Assembly (NCBI RefSeq): GCF_002155695.1
Contig: NZ_MUYJ01000008.1
Span: 1-64,000 of the forward strand
DNA: 64,000 bases
Direction of reading: 5' to 3'
Origin: Erythrobacter tepidarius
GTDB lineage: Bacteria > Pseudomonadota > Alphaproteobacteria > Sphingomonadales > Sphingomonadaceae
Of this stretch, positions 1 through 8,874 are shown piece by piece. The notes beneath the pieces were generated by a model. The model was given only the letters and a program-made list of their open reading frames with translations. It did no database searches and had not been told where the DNA came from. The translations under genes were made by a program, and so were the position numbers. How positions within the stretch are numbered: position 1 is the first letter of the stretch; each line of letters starts with the position of its first letter.

Positions 1-755
1 AGGTCTGGCAGCCGCGCCCCGTCATGGGCGTTGGCCGCGCTGGCATCCCAGGTCCTGATCAGCCCATGCGCCCGGTCGATGCCGATGTGGTTCTTGTAGC
101 CGAACATCGGGATGGCAAGATCGACCGGCTTGAACGCCGCAGGATCAGCACCCTCCTTCACCTTCGCCTTGGAGTATTTGACCGTCCAGCGCGCATCGCG
201 GTCCTTCTGGCGGATCCTGGCGGGCTTCTCCTTCCAGCGCTCCGGGATCTTGCCCTCCTTTATCGCGGCCTTTTCCTCATCGCTATTGCGCTGCCTGGGC
301 GCCGGCACCACGGTCGCATCGATGATCTGCCCGCCCATCGCCAGATAGCCGCGATCGGTCAGCACGGCATCGAAGCGCGCAAAGAGCTTGTCGATCGCCT
401 TGGCCTTCACAAGCTGCTCACGAAACAGCCACACCGTGGTGGCATCAGGCACCTTGCCATCGAGCCCTAACCCCAGGAACCGCTGGAACGAGAGCCGGTC
501 CTTGATCTGGAACTCTGCCGCCTCGTCCGAGAGCGAGTAGAGCGCCTGCAGCACCAGGATCTTGAACATCATCACCGGATCGAACGGCGGCCGGCCGCCT
601 TTGCCACGATCGCTCCGCCTCAGCGCCACGATCAGCGGCCCGCGGAACACTTCAAAATCCACCACCCCCGCCAACCGCTCCAGCGGATCGCCCGCCGCGC
701 TCAACGCCGCATACCGATCCGACAAATCAAAGAAACCCGGCTGACCAACCATCAT
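1..755 (-). CDS. IS5-family transposase, N-terminal about 250 residues
   Basis: This is a DDE transposase catalysing cut-and-paste movement of the IS. The reading frame begins [16 protein letters not shown] and stays open to the window edge. It shows the IS5-type N-terminal region ([19 protein letters not shown], then [18 protein letters not shown]) and the first catalytic aspartate in [14 protein letters not shown]. The KNHIGID stretch leads into the region of the second aspartate ([12 protein letters not shown]). The C-terminus with the catalytic glutamate lies outside. No frameshift is visible in the part present, so the element could still be active. Two adjacent ATGs are possible starts; the first is used. 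Confidence 0.9.
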   Translation of the reverse strand, partial: MMVGQPGFFDLSDRYAALSAAGDPLERLAGVVDFEVFRGPLIVALRRSDRGKGGRPPFDPVMMFKILVLQALYSLSDEAAEFQIKDRLSFQRFLGLGLDGKVPDATTVWLFREQLVKAKAIDKLFARFDAVLTDRGYLAMGGQIIDATVVPAPRQRNSDEEKAAIKEGKIPERWKEKPARIRQKDRDARWTVKYSKAKVKEGADPAAFKPVDLAIPMFGYKNHIGIDRAHGLIRTWDASAANAHDGARLPD

Positions 756-825
756 CGCCTCCGCTCATCGCAGCGCAGAGTGAATCAGATCAGCGCATCA
801 AAGGCGAGGGTTTTTCGAGGTGTCC
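1..825 (-). mobile_element. IS5-family insertion sequence, partial (left part outside window)
   Basis: The element carries a DDE transposase read leftwards off the window edge. Its right boundary is inferred at about 825: the outer end read inward starts GGACACCTCGAAAAACC, which looks like a terminal inverted repeat, and immediately to its right the sequence resumes as ctrA (ACGTGCTCAAGAAG). The other terminal repeat and the target duplication lie outside the window, so the exact ends cannot be confirmed. The element has apparently inserted into ctrA. Confidence 0.8.
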
Positions 826-1340
826 ACGTGCTCAAGAAGCTGCGCGTCGCCAAGGTGCAGACCCCGGTGCTGATTCTCTCGGGCATCAGTGAAATGGATT
901 CCAAGGTGCGCAGCTTCGGCTTCGGCGCGGACGATTACGTCACCAAGCCGTTCCACCGCGAGGAGCTGGTCGCCCGCATCCATGCCGTGGTGCGCCGCTC
1001 GAAGGGCCACTCGCAGTCGGTCATTCGCACCGGCAAGCTCGCCGTGAACCTCGATGCCAAGACGGTCGAAGTCGATGGCGCCCGCGTCCACCTGACCGGC
1101 AAGGAATATGCGATGCTCGAGCTGCTCAGCCTGCGCAAGGGCACGACACTGACCAAGGAGATGTTCCTCAACCACCTCTACGGCGGGATGGACGAGCCCG
1201 AACTCAAGATCATCGACGTGTTCATCTGCAAGCTGCGCAAGAAGCTGTCGCTGGCCTGCGGCGGCGAGAACTACATCGAGACCGTGTGGGGCCGCGGCTA
1301 CGTGCTGCGCGATCCGAACGAGGAAATGGAAGCCGCGTAA
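826..1340 (+). pseudogene. ctrA: ctrA remnant, 3' part of cell-cycle response regulator CtrA, 5' end separated by the IS
   Basis: CtrA is an OmpR/PhoB-type response regulator that controls motility, division and gene transfer agent genes in alphaproteobacteria. What remains is the end of the receiver domain ([19 protein letters not shown], the signalling lysine in DDYVTKPFH) and the complete winged-helix DNA-binding domain with the near-invariant [17 protein letters not shown] and FICKLRKK stretches, ending [10 protein letters not shown]. The phosphorylated aspartate and the first roughly 65 residues are missing. A GTG at 780 inside the IS end opens a chimeric frame of 186 codons, so a truncated DNA-binding protein might still be made. 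Whether the 5' part survives beyond the IS cannot be seen here. Confidence 0.88.
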
Positions 1341-1349
1341 TCTGCTTTT

Positions 1350-1371
1350 CGCAGCCGCCTCCGCGGCTGCG
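1350..1371 (+). terminator. GC-rich hairpin after ctrA remnant
   Basis: A perfect 9-bp stem (CGCAGCCGC / GCGGCTGCG) with a 4-nt loop starts 10 nt after the ctrA stop codon and lies between ctrA and the convergent fic gene. No clear T-run follows on either strand, so termination strength is uncertain. Confidence 0.5.
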
Positions 1372-1387
1372 TCCTCGCTGCGTTTCC

Positions 1388-2512
1388 TCAGCGGCCGAAA
1401 ATGTTTTCACCTTCCGCGATATTGAGAAGTTCTGAAAAAACATAGACAGCTGGGGAGCGACCTGCTGCGGGGATTATCTCACCTAGCATACCGTTCTCGC
1501 GAAGGGCGCGGATGATTGTGCGGGCTGTCGGTCCGGGGATTTGAACCGATTGAATAAAGTCTGGGGTTGTGAAGATCGGCCTTTGAAATAGCCAGTCGAG
1601 AGCGCGGACCGCATATTGTGAATGCGTGACGTCGACTACCCAGTCGCGCTTGCGTTGATGCAATGCCAAGATCGCCTGCGCTTTTTCGGTGTTAATCTCG
1701 GCTTGGGCTATGATTCCTTTAAGGAAGAAAGCGATCCATCCGGTCCAATCTCCGTTTTCGGAAATTGCCAATAGTCGAGCATAATACTCATCTCGATTTC
1801 TTTCGAGGAAATCTGACAGATAGAAATTTGGTGCCGACAGCAATCCATGAGCATACATAAACAACGGAATTAGCAGCCTGCCCAGACGCCCATTGCCATC
1901 AAGAAACGGATGGATCGACTCGAATTCTGCATGAACGACAGCCAGTTGAACCAGCCGGTCGATTGCGTCTGCGTGTATGTATTGCTCCCAGAGGTCCATA
2001 GCATTGGCCAGTATGTCTGCGCCCGGAGGGACGAAGCGCGCCTGCTCTATGGTGCAGCCATCAGGTCCGATCCAGTTTGGAATGCGCCGGTATTCTCCTG
2101 GGTCTTTGTTTCTCCCTCGCACTCCGTCCATGAGGACCCGATGCGTGGACTTAAGCAGCCGCTGCGCCAGCGGCATACCTTCTTGCATCTGTCTGGTCGC
2201 ATGATTGAGCGCGGCGCGATAATTGAGGACTTCGCGAGCGTCAGCCTTCTTGGGCGTGCTCTCGTCAAAGAGATTTCCTTGTGCCTCAAATTCAAGGACC
2301 TCTCCCAAGGTCACCTGGGTGCCTTCGATCTTGCTTGAAAGAACCGCTTCCCGGTTCGTCAAAGGCGAGAGGAGGATATTCCGATTTGGAACTCCAGCCA
2401 AGACTCCCTCGTAGCGCGCTATTGCGGCGTTTGCGGGCCCTACGAGAGGGAAAAGTGTTGCCAAATCAATTTCTGCGGGTGGGAATTGGCCTTGGTGGTA
2501 ATTTACCGGCAC
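1388..2512 (-). CDS. Fic/DOC family protein, class II (AMPylase-type)
   Basis: Fic enzymes transfer AMP (or related groups) from nucleotides to hydroxyl groups of target proteins. The 374-residue protein has a complete active-site motif, HPFLDGNGRLGR, at residues 201-212 with the catalytic His201. It also has an N-terminal inhibitory motif S59-S-K-I-E63-G64 matching (S/T)xxxE(G/N), which defines class II Fic proteins held inactive by their own inhibitory helix. The N-terminal stretch resembles the Fic N-terminal domain, and the C-terminal third (about 290-365) looks like a winged helix. GC content is visibly lower than in neighbouring genes, and the gene sits between an IS-broken ctrA and trmB, suggesting acquisition by transfer. 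No antitoxin gene is adjacent, as expected for class II. The target is unknown. Confidence 0.9.
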   Translation of the reverse strand: MPVNYHQGQFPPAEIDLATLFPLVGPANAAIARYEGVLAGVPNRNILLSPLTNREAVLSSKIEGTQVTLGEVLEFEAQGNLFDESTPKKADAREVLNYRAALNHATRQMQEGMPLAQRLLKSTHRVLMDGVRGRNKDPGEYRRIPNWIGPDGCTIEQARFVPPGADILANAMDLWEQYIHADAIDRLVQLAVVHAEFESIHPFLDGNGRLGRLLIPLFMYAHGLLSAPNFYLSDFLERNRDEYYARLLAISENGDWTGWIAFFLKGIIAQAEINTEKAQAILALHQRKRDWVVDVTHSQYAVRALDWLFQRPIFTTPDFIQSVQIPGPTARTIIRALRENGMLGEIIPAAGRSPAVYVFSELLNIAEGENIFGR

Positions 2513-2529
2513 TGGAATGAGGCTCCGAA

Positions 2530-2625
2530 TTTGATGATCGTTCGTTCAAAGCAAACGAGTTTGATGATCGCAAAATGAGGTTCTGCTTACATCAAGGCGC
2601 TTTGTGTTCAAAGCACGATCATCAA
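2530..2625 (-). repeat. Repeated motifs upstream of fic
   Basis: The region just upstream of the fic start holds TTTGATGATCG twice in direct orientation exactly 30 bp apart (2530 and 2560), and its core in inverted orientation, CGATCATCAA, at 2616-2625. A second motif, GTTCAAAGCA, occurs at 2544 and 2606. The order A-B-A-B-A(inverted) in under 100 bp suggests operator sites or a decayed repeat element. Confidence 0.55.
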
Positions 2626-2691
2626 GCTCTAGCTGGGTAAAACGCCCCCGTGAGTTGACCATAGGCATTGCCGGTGCCAAGCGCCCGCCTC

Positions 2692-3393
2692 ATGACGGCA
2701 TTCAAGGAAGGCGATCCGACCACCATTGCGCGGCTCTATGGCCGCAGCGTGGGCAAGAAGCTTCGTAAGCACCAGCAGGGACTGGTCGACAATCTGCTGC
2801 CCCAGATCAGCGTGCCGGCGCAAGGCGCGGTCACCAGCCGCGCGCTGTTCGGGGATGATCGGCCACTGCATTTCGAGATCGGCTTCGGCGGGGGCGAACA
2901 TCTCGCCTATCGTGCCGACCTGCTGCCCGATCATGGCTTCATCGGGGCCGAACCCTTCCTCAACGGCGTGGCGCAGGCGCTGACCCATATCGAGGACCAG
3001 CGCCTCGGCAATATCCGGCTGCACCATGGGGATGCGCTGGAAGTGCTCCGGCGGGTGCCCGACGGGGCGCTGACGATGCTTTACCTGCTCCATCCCGATC
3101 CCTGGCCCAAGGCGCGCCATGCCAAGCGGCGGATGATGAACGACGGACCGGTGCGGCTGTTCGCCGAGAAGCTGAAACCCGGCGGCGAGTTCCGCTTTGG
3201 CACCGATCATGCGGTCTATCTGCGCCATGCGCTGATGGTGATGCAGCGCCACACGGACCTGTTCGAATGGGTGGTCGAGAAACCCCTTGACTGGCAGGTG
3301 CGCCCCTCCGGCTGGCCCGAGACGCGTTACGAGCACAAGGCCCGCACCGTGTACGGCCACGAGGTGTGGTATTTCCGCTTCCGGCGGCGCTAG
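2692..3393 (+). CDS. trmB: tRNA (guanine(46)-N7)-methyltransferase TrmB
   Basis: TrmB methylates N7 of G46 in the tRNA variable loop using S-adenosylmethionine. The protein has the SAM-binding loop (HFEIGFGGGEH), the family signature HPDPWPKARHAKRR and the C-terminal RFGTDH segment. The ATG giving MTAFKEGD was chosen because homologues start there; an in-frame TTG 24 nt upstream (2668) is an alternative. Its 3' end overlaps by 4 nt the convergent membrane-protein gene. Function is confidently assigned; the start less so. Confidence 0.93.
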   Translation: MTAFKEGDPTTIARLYGRSVGKKLRKHQQGLVDNLLPQISVPAQGAVTSRALFGDDRPLHFEIGFGGGEHLAYRADLLPDHGFIGAEPFLNGVAQALTHIEDQRLGNIRLHHGDALEVLRRVPDGALTMLYLLHPDPWPKARHAKRRMMNDGPVRLFAEKLKPGGEFRFGTDHAVYLRHALMVMQRHTDLFEWVVEKPLDWQVRPSGWPETRYEHKARTVYGHEVWYFRFRRR

Positions 3394-3782
3394 ACGCCGC
3401 GGCGCATCCGCCACCACGGCATGAGCGCGAAGGCGCCCTGTCCCGCCAGCCCCAGCAGCGCGTGCGGCTGGCGGAATTCGGCGAACCATTGCGCCGGCGT
3501 CATCCCCATCATGGCAACACCCAACGCGCATTCCGCCGCCATCAGCAGCACAAAGGCAAGTCCGCCGGCAGCCAGCCCCTCGCCCGCGCTGGCAATCGCA
3601 AGGCGTCGCACCAGCCAGCCGCTCGCCAGCCAGCTCGCCCCCAGCATCACCGGCAATTCCATCAGCGTGGCAGGCACCAGTCCCACGAGCGGCGCCAGCC
3701 ATAGCACCCGCAGGATGCCGAGCACGAACCCCAGCGCAAAGACCATCGCCCCATAGGCGATGGCGGCGCCGACAATCCTCAC
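3390..3782 (-). CDS. Hypothetical four-helix membrane protein
   Basis: This 130-residue protein is almost entirely hydrophobic, with segments at about 8-28, 32-55, 68-92 and 105-122, and ends in a basic tail (WWRMRRGV). It is an inner-membrane protein of unknown function. Its GTG start overlaps the maeB stop codon by 4 nt (GTGA), so it is probably translationally coupled to maeB. No catalytic motif is recognisable. Confidence 0.7.
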   Translation of the reverse strand: MRIVGAAIAYGAMVFALGFVLGILRVLWLAPLVGLVPATLMELPVMLGASWLASGWLVRRLAIASAGEGLAAGGLAFVLLMAAECALGVAMMGMTPAQWFAEFRQPHALLGLAGQGAFALMPWWRMRRGV

Positions 3783-6040
3783 CCCACCACGCCCGCGCTC
3801 GCCAGCACCGCCAGCGTCAGCACATCAGGCACGGCGGCGGTCATCGGCACGATCTGCACCGGCTTTTCCATCCCGATCAGCATCGGCCCGATCGTGGCAT
3901 TGCTGCCGAGCTCGCGCAGCAGCTTGGCCGAGAGGTTGGCCGATTGCAGTCCGGGCATGATCAGCACATTGGCCGGGCCGGACAGGCGGCTGAAGGGATA
4001 GAGCGCCATCACCTTGGGGTTGAGCGCGGCATCGGGCGCCATTTCGCCTTCATATTCGAAGCCGACATCCTCCCCGTCGAGGATCGCCACCGCCTCGCGG
4101 ATATTGCCCAGCCACTGGCCCGAGGGGTTACCGAAGGTCGAATAGGACAGAAACGCCACCCGCGGTTCGTGCCCCATGCGCCGCGCCACCGCCGCCGTTT
4201 CCTTGGCGATATGGGCGAGCATCGCGGCATCGGGCCGTTCGTTGATGGTGGTATCGGCGAGGAAGGTCGTGTGGTTCTTGCCGATCATCATGTGGATACC
4301 GAAAGGGACCGCGCCTTCCTTGGGATCGAGCACCAGATTCACCTCGCGCACGCTCTGCGCGAAGGTGCGGGTCATGCCGGTGATCATTCCGTCGCCATGC
4401 CCGAGCGCGACCAGCAGCGAGGAAAACACGTTGCGATCCTGGTTGACCATCCGCCGCACGTCGCGCTGGGTGAAGCCGCGCCGCTGGAGCCGCTTGTAGA
4501 GATAGTTGACCATCGCCGGAACATGCTCGCTGTCGGCCGAGTTCTGGATCTCGAAGCTGCCGGGATCGCTGACCGAAAGCTGGTGGAGCTTGTCGAGCAC
4601 CGCCTTGGTGCGGCCGACCAGAATCGGCGTGCCATAGCCGAAATCGCGGAACTGGATCGCGGCCCGCAGCACCACTTCTTCCTCGGCCTCGGCGAAAACC
4701 ATCCGCTTCGGGTTCGCCTTGGCGGTCTCGTAAACGCCGGTCAGCACCGAGGTGGTGGGGTTGAGGCGCGAGCGGAGCGCGACGCGGTAGGCGTCGAAAT
4801 CCTCGATCCGGCTCTGCGCCACGCCCGAATCCATCGCCGCCTTGGCCACGGCGGAGGACACCACCTCGATCAGGCGCGGATCGAAAGGTGCGGGAATGAT
4901 GTAATCGGTGCCGAACTTGTGGTTCTTGCCATAGGCGCTCGCCACTTCCTCGGGCACCTGCTGGCGCGCGAGCTCGGCGATGGCCTTGGCGGCGGCGATC
5001 TTCATTTCCTCGTTGATGGTGGTCGCCTGCACGTCGAGCGCCCCGCGGAAGATGAAGGGAAACCCCAGCACATTGTTGACCTGATTGGGAAAATCGCTGC
5101 GCCCGGTGGCGACGATCGCGTCGGGACGTGCCGCCTTGGCTTCATCGGGCATGATTTCCGGCACCGGGTTGGCCATGGCGAAGATGATCGGCTTGTCAGC
5201 CATTTTCTTGACCCACTCGGGCTTCAATGCACCCGCCGCCGACAGGCCGAGAAAGATGTCTGCGCCCAACAGCGCCTCTGCCAGGCTGGTGGCGGAGGTG
5301 GCGACCGCGTGCGCGCTCTTCCACTGGTCCATGCCTTCCCGGCCCGGGGTGATCGGGCCGGAACGGTCGCACATGATGACGTTTTCGTGCGGCACGCCCA
5401 TCGCCTTGATCAGCGCGGTGCAGGCGATGGCGGCGGCGCCTGCGCCGTTGACCACGACCTTCACGTCCTTGAAGTCGCGGCCGGTGATGTGACAGGCGTT
5501 GAGCAGGCCGGCGGCGGTGATGATCGCGGTGCCGTGCTGGTCGTCATGCATCACCGGGATCTTCATCCGCTCGCGCAGCGCGGCTTCGATGATGAAGCAT
5601 TCGGGCGCCTTGATATCCTCAAGGTTGATGCCGCCAAAGGTCGGCTCCATCAGCGCGACCGCGTTGATGAAGGCTTCCGGGTCCTCGGTGGCGAGTTCGA
5701 TGTCGATCGAATCGACATCGGCAAAGCGCTTGAACAGCACCGCCTTGCCTTCCATCACCGGCTTGGAGGCGAGCGCGCCGAGATTGCCGAGGCCGAGGAT
5801 CGCGGTGCCGTTGGAGATCACCGCCACCAGATTGCCCTTGGCGGTGTAGCGCGCAGCAAGCGAGGCATCGCCGGCAATCGCCTCGACCGGCACGGCAACG
5901 CCCGGCGAATAGGCAAGGCTGAGGTCGCGCTGCGAGGTCATCGGCTTGGTCGCGACGATCTCCAGCTTACCGGGGCGGATCGTTTCGTGATAGAACAGCG
6001 CCTCGCGCGCGGTGAAGCCGCCCTTGTTGTCTTCGGCCAT
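3779..6040 (-). CDS. maeB: NADP-dependent malic enzyme (MaeB type)
   Basis: It oxidatively decarboxylates malate to pyruvate with NADP, supplying NADPH and linking the TCA cycle to gluconeogenesis. The 753 residues form the typical two-part MaeB. The malic enzyme N-terminal and NAD(P)-binding domains (about 1-420) include SLAYSPGVAVPVEAI, the metal/substrate region MHDDQHGTAI and VNGAGAAAIAC. A phosphotransacetylase-like C-terminal domain (about 430-753) includes FSRLSGPANVLIMPGL; in this family it is thought to be regulatory. Length and domain order match the family. It probably heads a two-gene operon with the small membrane protein downstream. Confidence 0.96.
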   Translation of the reverse strand: MAEDNKGGFTAREALFYHETIRPGKLEIVATKPMTSQRDLSLAYSPGVAVPVEAIAGDASLAARYTAKGNLVAVISNGTAILGLGNLGALASKPVMEGKAVLFKRFADVDSIDIELATEDPEAFINAVALMEPTFGGINLEDIKAPECFIIEAALRERMKIPVMHDDQHGTAIITAAGLLNACHITGRDFKDVKVVVNGAGAAAIACTALIKAMGVPHENVIMCDRSGPITPGREGMDQWKSAHAVATSATSLAEALLGADIFLGLSAAGALKPEWVKKMADKPIIFAMANPVPEIMPDEAKAARPDAIVATGRSDFPNQVNNVLGFPFIFRGALDVQATTINEEMKIAAAKAIAELARQQVPEEVASAYGKNHKFGTDYIIPAPFDPRLIEVVSSAVAKAAMDSGVAQSRIEDFDAYRVALRSRLNPTTSVLTGVYETAKANPKRMVFAEAEEEVVLRAAIQFRDFGYGTPILVGRTKAVLDKLHQLSVSDPGSFEIQNSADSEHVPAMVNYLYKRLQRRGFTQRDVRRMVNQDRNVFSSLLVALGHGDGMITGMTRTFAQSVREVNLVLDPKEGAVPFGIHMMIGKNHTTFLADTTINERPDAAMLAHIAKETAAVARRMGHEPRVAFLSYSTFGNPSGQWLGNIREAVAILDGEDVGFEYEGEMAPDAALNPKVMALYPFSRLSGPANVLIMPGLQSANLSAKLLRELGSNATIGPMLIGMEKPVQIVPMTAAVPDVLTLAVLASAGVVG

Positions 6041-6189
6041 GATCGCTGATCCCCTGCTTCGCTCCGGTTCTTCGCGGCCCGTCTTAACCGCGCCACGCCA
6101 AGAGCGATAGGCCCGAAATCGCCCCGCTTCCGGGGAAAGCGGGCGGGCCTGACATTCCGAATCGCAGGCCTTGGGGCTAGGCGTGCAGC

Positions 6190-8832
6190 ATGGCCGCGCG
6201 CGACGATCCGAAACCCACCCCGATGATGGCGCAATACCTGCGCCTCAGGGAAGAAGCGGGCGATGCGCTGCTGTTCTACCGCATGGGCGATTTCTTCGAA
6301 CTCTTCTTCGAGGATGCACGCAAGGCGTCGCACATTCTCGATATCGCGCTGACCACGCGGGGCGAGCACATGGGCGAGCCGATCCCGATGTGCGGGGTGC
6401 CGGTGCATTCGGCCGAGAGCTATCTCGCGCGGCTGATCAAGGCCGGCTGCCGGGTGGCGATCGCCGAGCAGGTCGAAACCCCCGAGGAGGCCAAGGCGCG
6501 GGCCAAGCGCGAAGGAACGCCTGCATCCAAGGCTCTGGTCGGCCGCGCGATCGTGCGGCTGGTGACGGCGGGCACCCTGACCGAGGAAGCCCTGCTCAAT
6601 CCGCGCCGGGCCAATGTGCTGGTGGCGCTGGCCGAATTGCGCGGAACCATCGGCATCGCCTCCTGCGACGTTTCGACCGGCGCCATGGTGTTGGAAGAAT
6701 GCGCAGCGGACCGGCTCGGCGCGGCGCTGGCGCGCATCAGCCCGAGCGAAGTGGTGGTGCCGGAGGAGTGGCAGCACGGCCCGGATGGGGCGATTACCCG
6801 CCCGCGCAGCACCTTCACCAGCGATGCCGGGGCCGATAGGCTGAAGGCGATCCACGGCATCGCCACGCTCGATACTTTCGGAGACTTCAGCCGCGCAATG
6901 CTGGCGGCGGCGGCGGGCCTGGTGGCCTATCTTGAGCATGTCGGGCGCGGCAGCCTGCCCTTGCTGTTGCCGCCGGTGCTGCGGGCGGCCGAGGCGGGCA
7001 TGGCGATGGACGAAGCGACCCGCGCGAGCCTCGAAATCCTCGAGGCCACCGGCGGCGGTCGGGCGGGCAGCCTGATCGGCGCGGTGGATCGCTGCGTGAC
7101 CGGCGCAGGCGCCCGGCTGCTGGCCGAGGATCTGTCGGCCCCGCTGCTCGACATTGGCGCGATCGAGGCGCGGCTGGCGCTGGTTCAGTTCTGGCGCGAT
7201 CGCCCGATCGAACGCGCCCGACTGCGCGACATCCTGCGCACCATCCCCGATCTCGGACGCGCGCTGGGACGGGTCGTGGCCGGGCGCGGCAGTCCGCGCG
7301 ATCTCGGCCAGTTGCGCGACGGGCTCACCGAAGCGGCACGGCTGCATCACTGGCTTGCCGCCGCACCCGACCGGCCGGAACTGCTCGATCAGGTGCTCGA
7401 GCGCCTGACCGGCCACGGCGCCCTGACCGACTGGCTGGCGCGCGCACTGGTGCCCTCCCCGCCGACCGAACGCGCGGCCGGCGGTTTCATCGCGGATGGT
7501 TACGACCCCGCGCTGGACGCGCTGCGCGCCAGCTCGGGGGATGCCCGCCGCGCGATTGCCGCGATGGAGGCCCGCTACCGCGAGGAGACCGGGATCGCGA
7601 CGCTCAAGATCCGCCACAATGGGGTGCTGGGCTATTTCATCGAGGTTCCCGCACGTCACGCCGATGCGCTGATGGCGCCGGACAGCGGCTTTACCCATCG
7701 CCAGACAATGGCCGGGGCGGTGCGATTCAACTCTCTGAAACTTCACGAGGAAGCCACGCGGATCGCCGAAGCCGGAGGCCATGCGCTGGCAGCCGAGGAG
7801 GCCCATTTCGAGGAACTGGTCGCGGCCGTGATCGCAGCGCGCGAGGCGATTGCCGCCACTGCCGCCGCGCTGGCCCGGCTGGATGTCGGCGCGGCCAATG
7901 CGGAACGGGCAGCCGAGGGCGACTGGTGCCGCCCCGCGCTGGCCGAGGATACCGGCCTGGCGATCACCGGCGGGCGCCATCCTGTGGTCGAGGCCGCGCT
8001 CGCCAGAACCGGGGAACGCTTCGTCGCCAATGATTGCGTGCTCGCCGAGGACAACCGGCTGTGGCTGATCGGCGGCCCCAACATGGGCGGCAAATCGACC
8101 TTCCTCAGGCAGAATGCGCTGATCGTGCTGCTGGCGCAGGCAGGGTGCTTCGTCCCGGCTGCCTCGGCGCGCATCGGCCTTGTCGACCGTCTGTTCAGCC
8201 GGGTCGGCGCGGCCGACAACCTCGCACGCGGCCGTTCCACCTTCATGGTCGAGATGATCGAGACTGCGGCCATTCTCGCGCAGGCGACGCGGCGCAGCTT
8301 CGTGATCCTCGACGAGGTCGGGCGCGGAACATCGACCTATGACGGCCTCGCTCTTGCTTGGGCCGTGGCCGAAGCGGTGCATTCGCAAATCCGCTGTCGC
8401 TGCCTGTTCGCGACCCATTATCACGAACTCGCGCGCCTCGCAGAAACCTGCGACGCGCTGAGTCTCCACCATGTCCGCGCCCGCGAATGGCAAGGCGATC
8501 TGGTGCTGCTCCACGAACTGGCCCCCGGCCCGGCGGATCGCTCCTACGGCCTTGCCGTCGCGCGGCTCGCCGGGGTGCCCGCGACGGTTATCGAGCGCGC
8601 CAGAGCGGTGCTCGCAAAGCTCGAGGCGACGCGCGAGGCCACCGGCGGCATCGCCGCCGGGCTGGGCGATCTGCCGCTGTTCGCCGCAATGCGTGCCGAG
8701 CCTGCCTCGGCCTCTCCCGAACAACAGCTCGCCGAAACCTTGCGGAACACCGATCTCGACGCGCTCACCCCGCGCGAGGCGCTCGATCTGCTCTACGAAT
8801 GGAAGCGCACCCTGCCCCGCTCCAAGGGATGA
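6190..8832 (+). CDS. mutS: DNA mismatch repair protein MutS
   Basis: MutS recognises mismatches and starts methyl-directed repair together with MutL. At 880 residues it has normal length. The mismatch-binding domain carries the Phe-x-Glu wedge in GDFFELFFEDA, followed by connector, core and clamp. The ATPase domain has a Walker A GPNMGGKST (about residues 628-636) and VILDEVGRGTSTYDG for the Walker B and signature region (about 702-716), then the conserved FATHYHEL. It is divergently transcribed from maeB across a 149-nt gap. Confidence 0.98.
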   Translation: MAARDDPKPTPMMAQYLRLREEAGDALLFYRMGDFFELFFEDARKASHILDIALTTRGEHMGEPIPMCGVPVHSAESYLARLIKAGCRVAIAEQVETPEEAKARAKREGTPASKALVGRAIVRLVTAGTLTEEALLNPRRANVLVALAELRGTIGIASCDVSTGAMVLEECAADRLGAALARISPSEVVVPEEWQHGPDGAITRPRSTFTSDAGADRLKAIHGIATLDTFGDFSRAMLAAAAGLVAYLEHVGRGSLPLLLPPVLRAAEAGMAMDEATRASLEILEATGGGRAGSLIGAVDRCVTGAGARLLAEDLSAPLLDIGAIEARLALVQFWRDRPIERARLRDILRTIPDLGRALGRVVAGRGSPRDLGQLRDGLTEAARLHHWLAAAPDRPELLDQVLERLTGHGALTDWLARALVPSPPTERAAGGFIADGYDPALDALRASSGDARRAIAAMEARYREETGIATLKIRHNGVLGYFIEVPARHADALMAPDSGFTHRQTMAGAVRFNSLKLHEEATRIAEAGGHALAAEEAHFEELVAAVIAAREAIAATAAALARLDVGAANAERAAEGDWCRPALAEDTGLAITGGRHPVVEAALARTGERFVANDCVLAEDNRLWLIGGPNMGGKSTFLRQNALIVLLAQAGCFVPAASARIGLVDRLFSRVGAADNLARGRSTFMVEMIETAAILAQATRRSFVILDEVGRGTSTYDGLALAWAVAEAVHSQIRCRCLFATHYHELARLAETCDALSLHHVRAREWQGDLVLLHELAPGPADRSYGLAVARLAGVPATVIERARAVLAKLEATREATGGIAAGLGDLPLFAAMRAEPASASPEQQLAETLRNTDLDALTPREALDLLYEWKRTLPRSKG

Positions 8833-8874
8833 TTTCAACCAAGGCTTAACCGCGCCGGCGCTAGCCTGCGCGGC

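Noticed and set aside
3944..6049. A 701-codon open frame antisense to maeB
   Set aside because: High-GC shadow of a well-conserved gene; composition rich in His, Arg and Gly without any known motif.
5938..8838. A 966-codon open frame antisense to mutS
   Set aside because: Same reason: long antisense frames are expected opposite GC-rich codons, and mutS on the other strand is certain.
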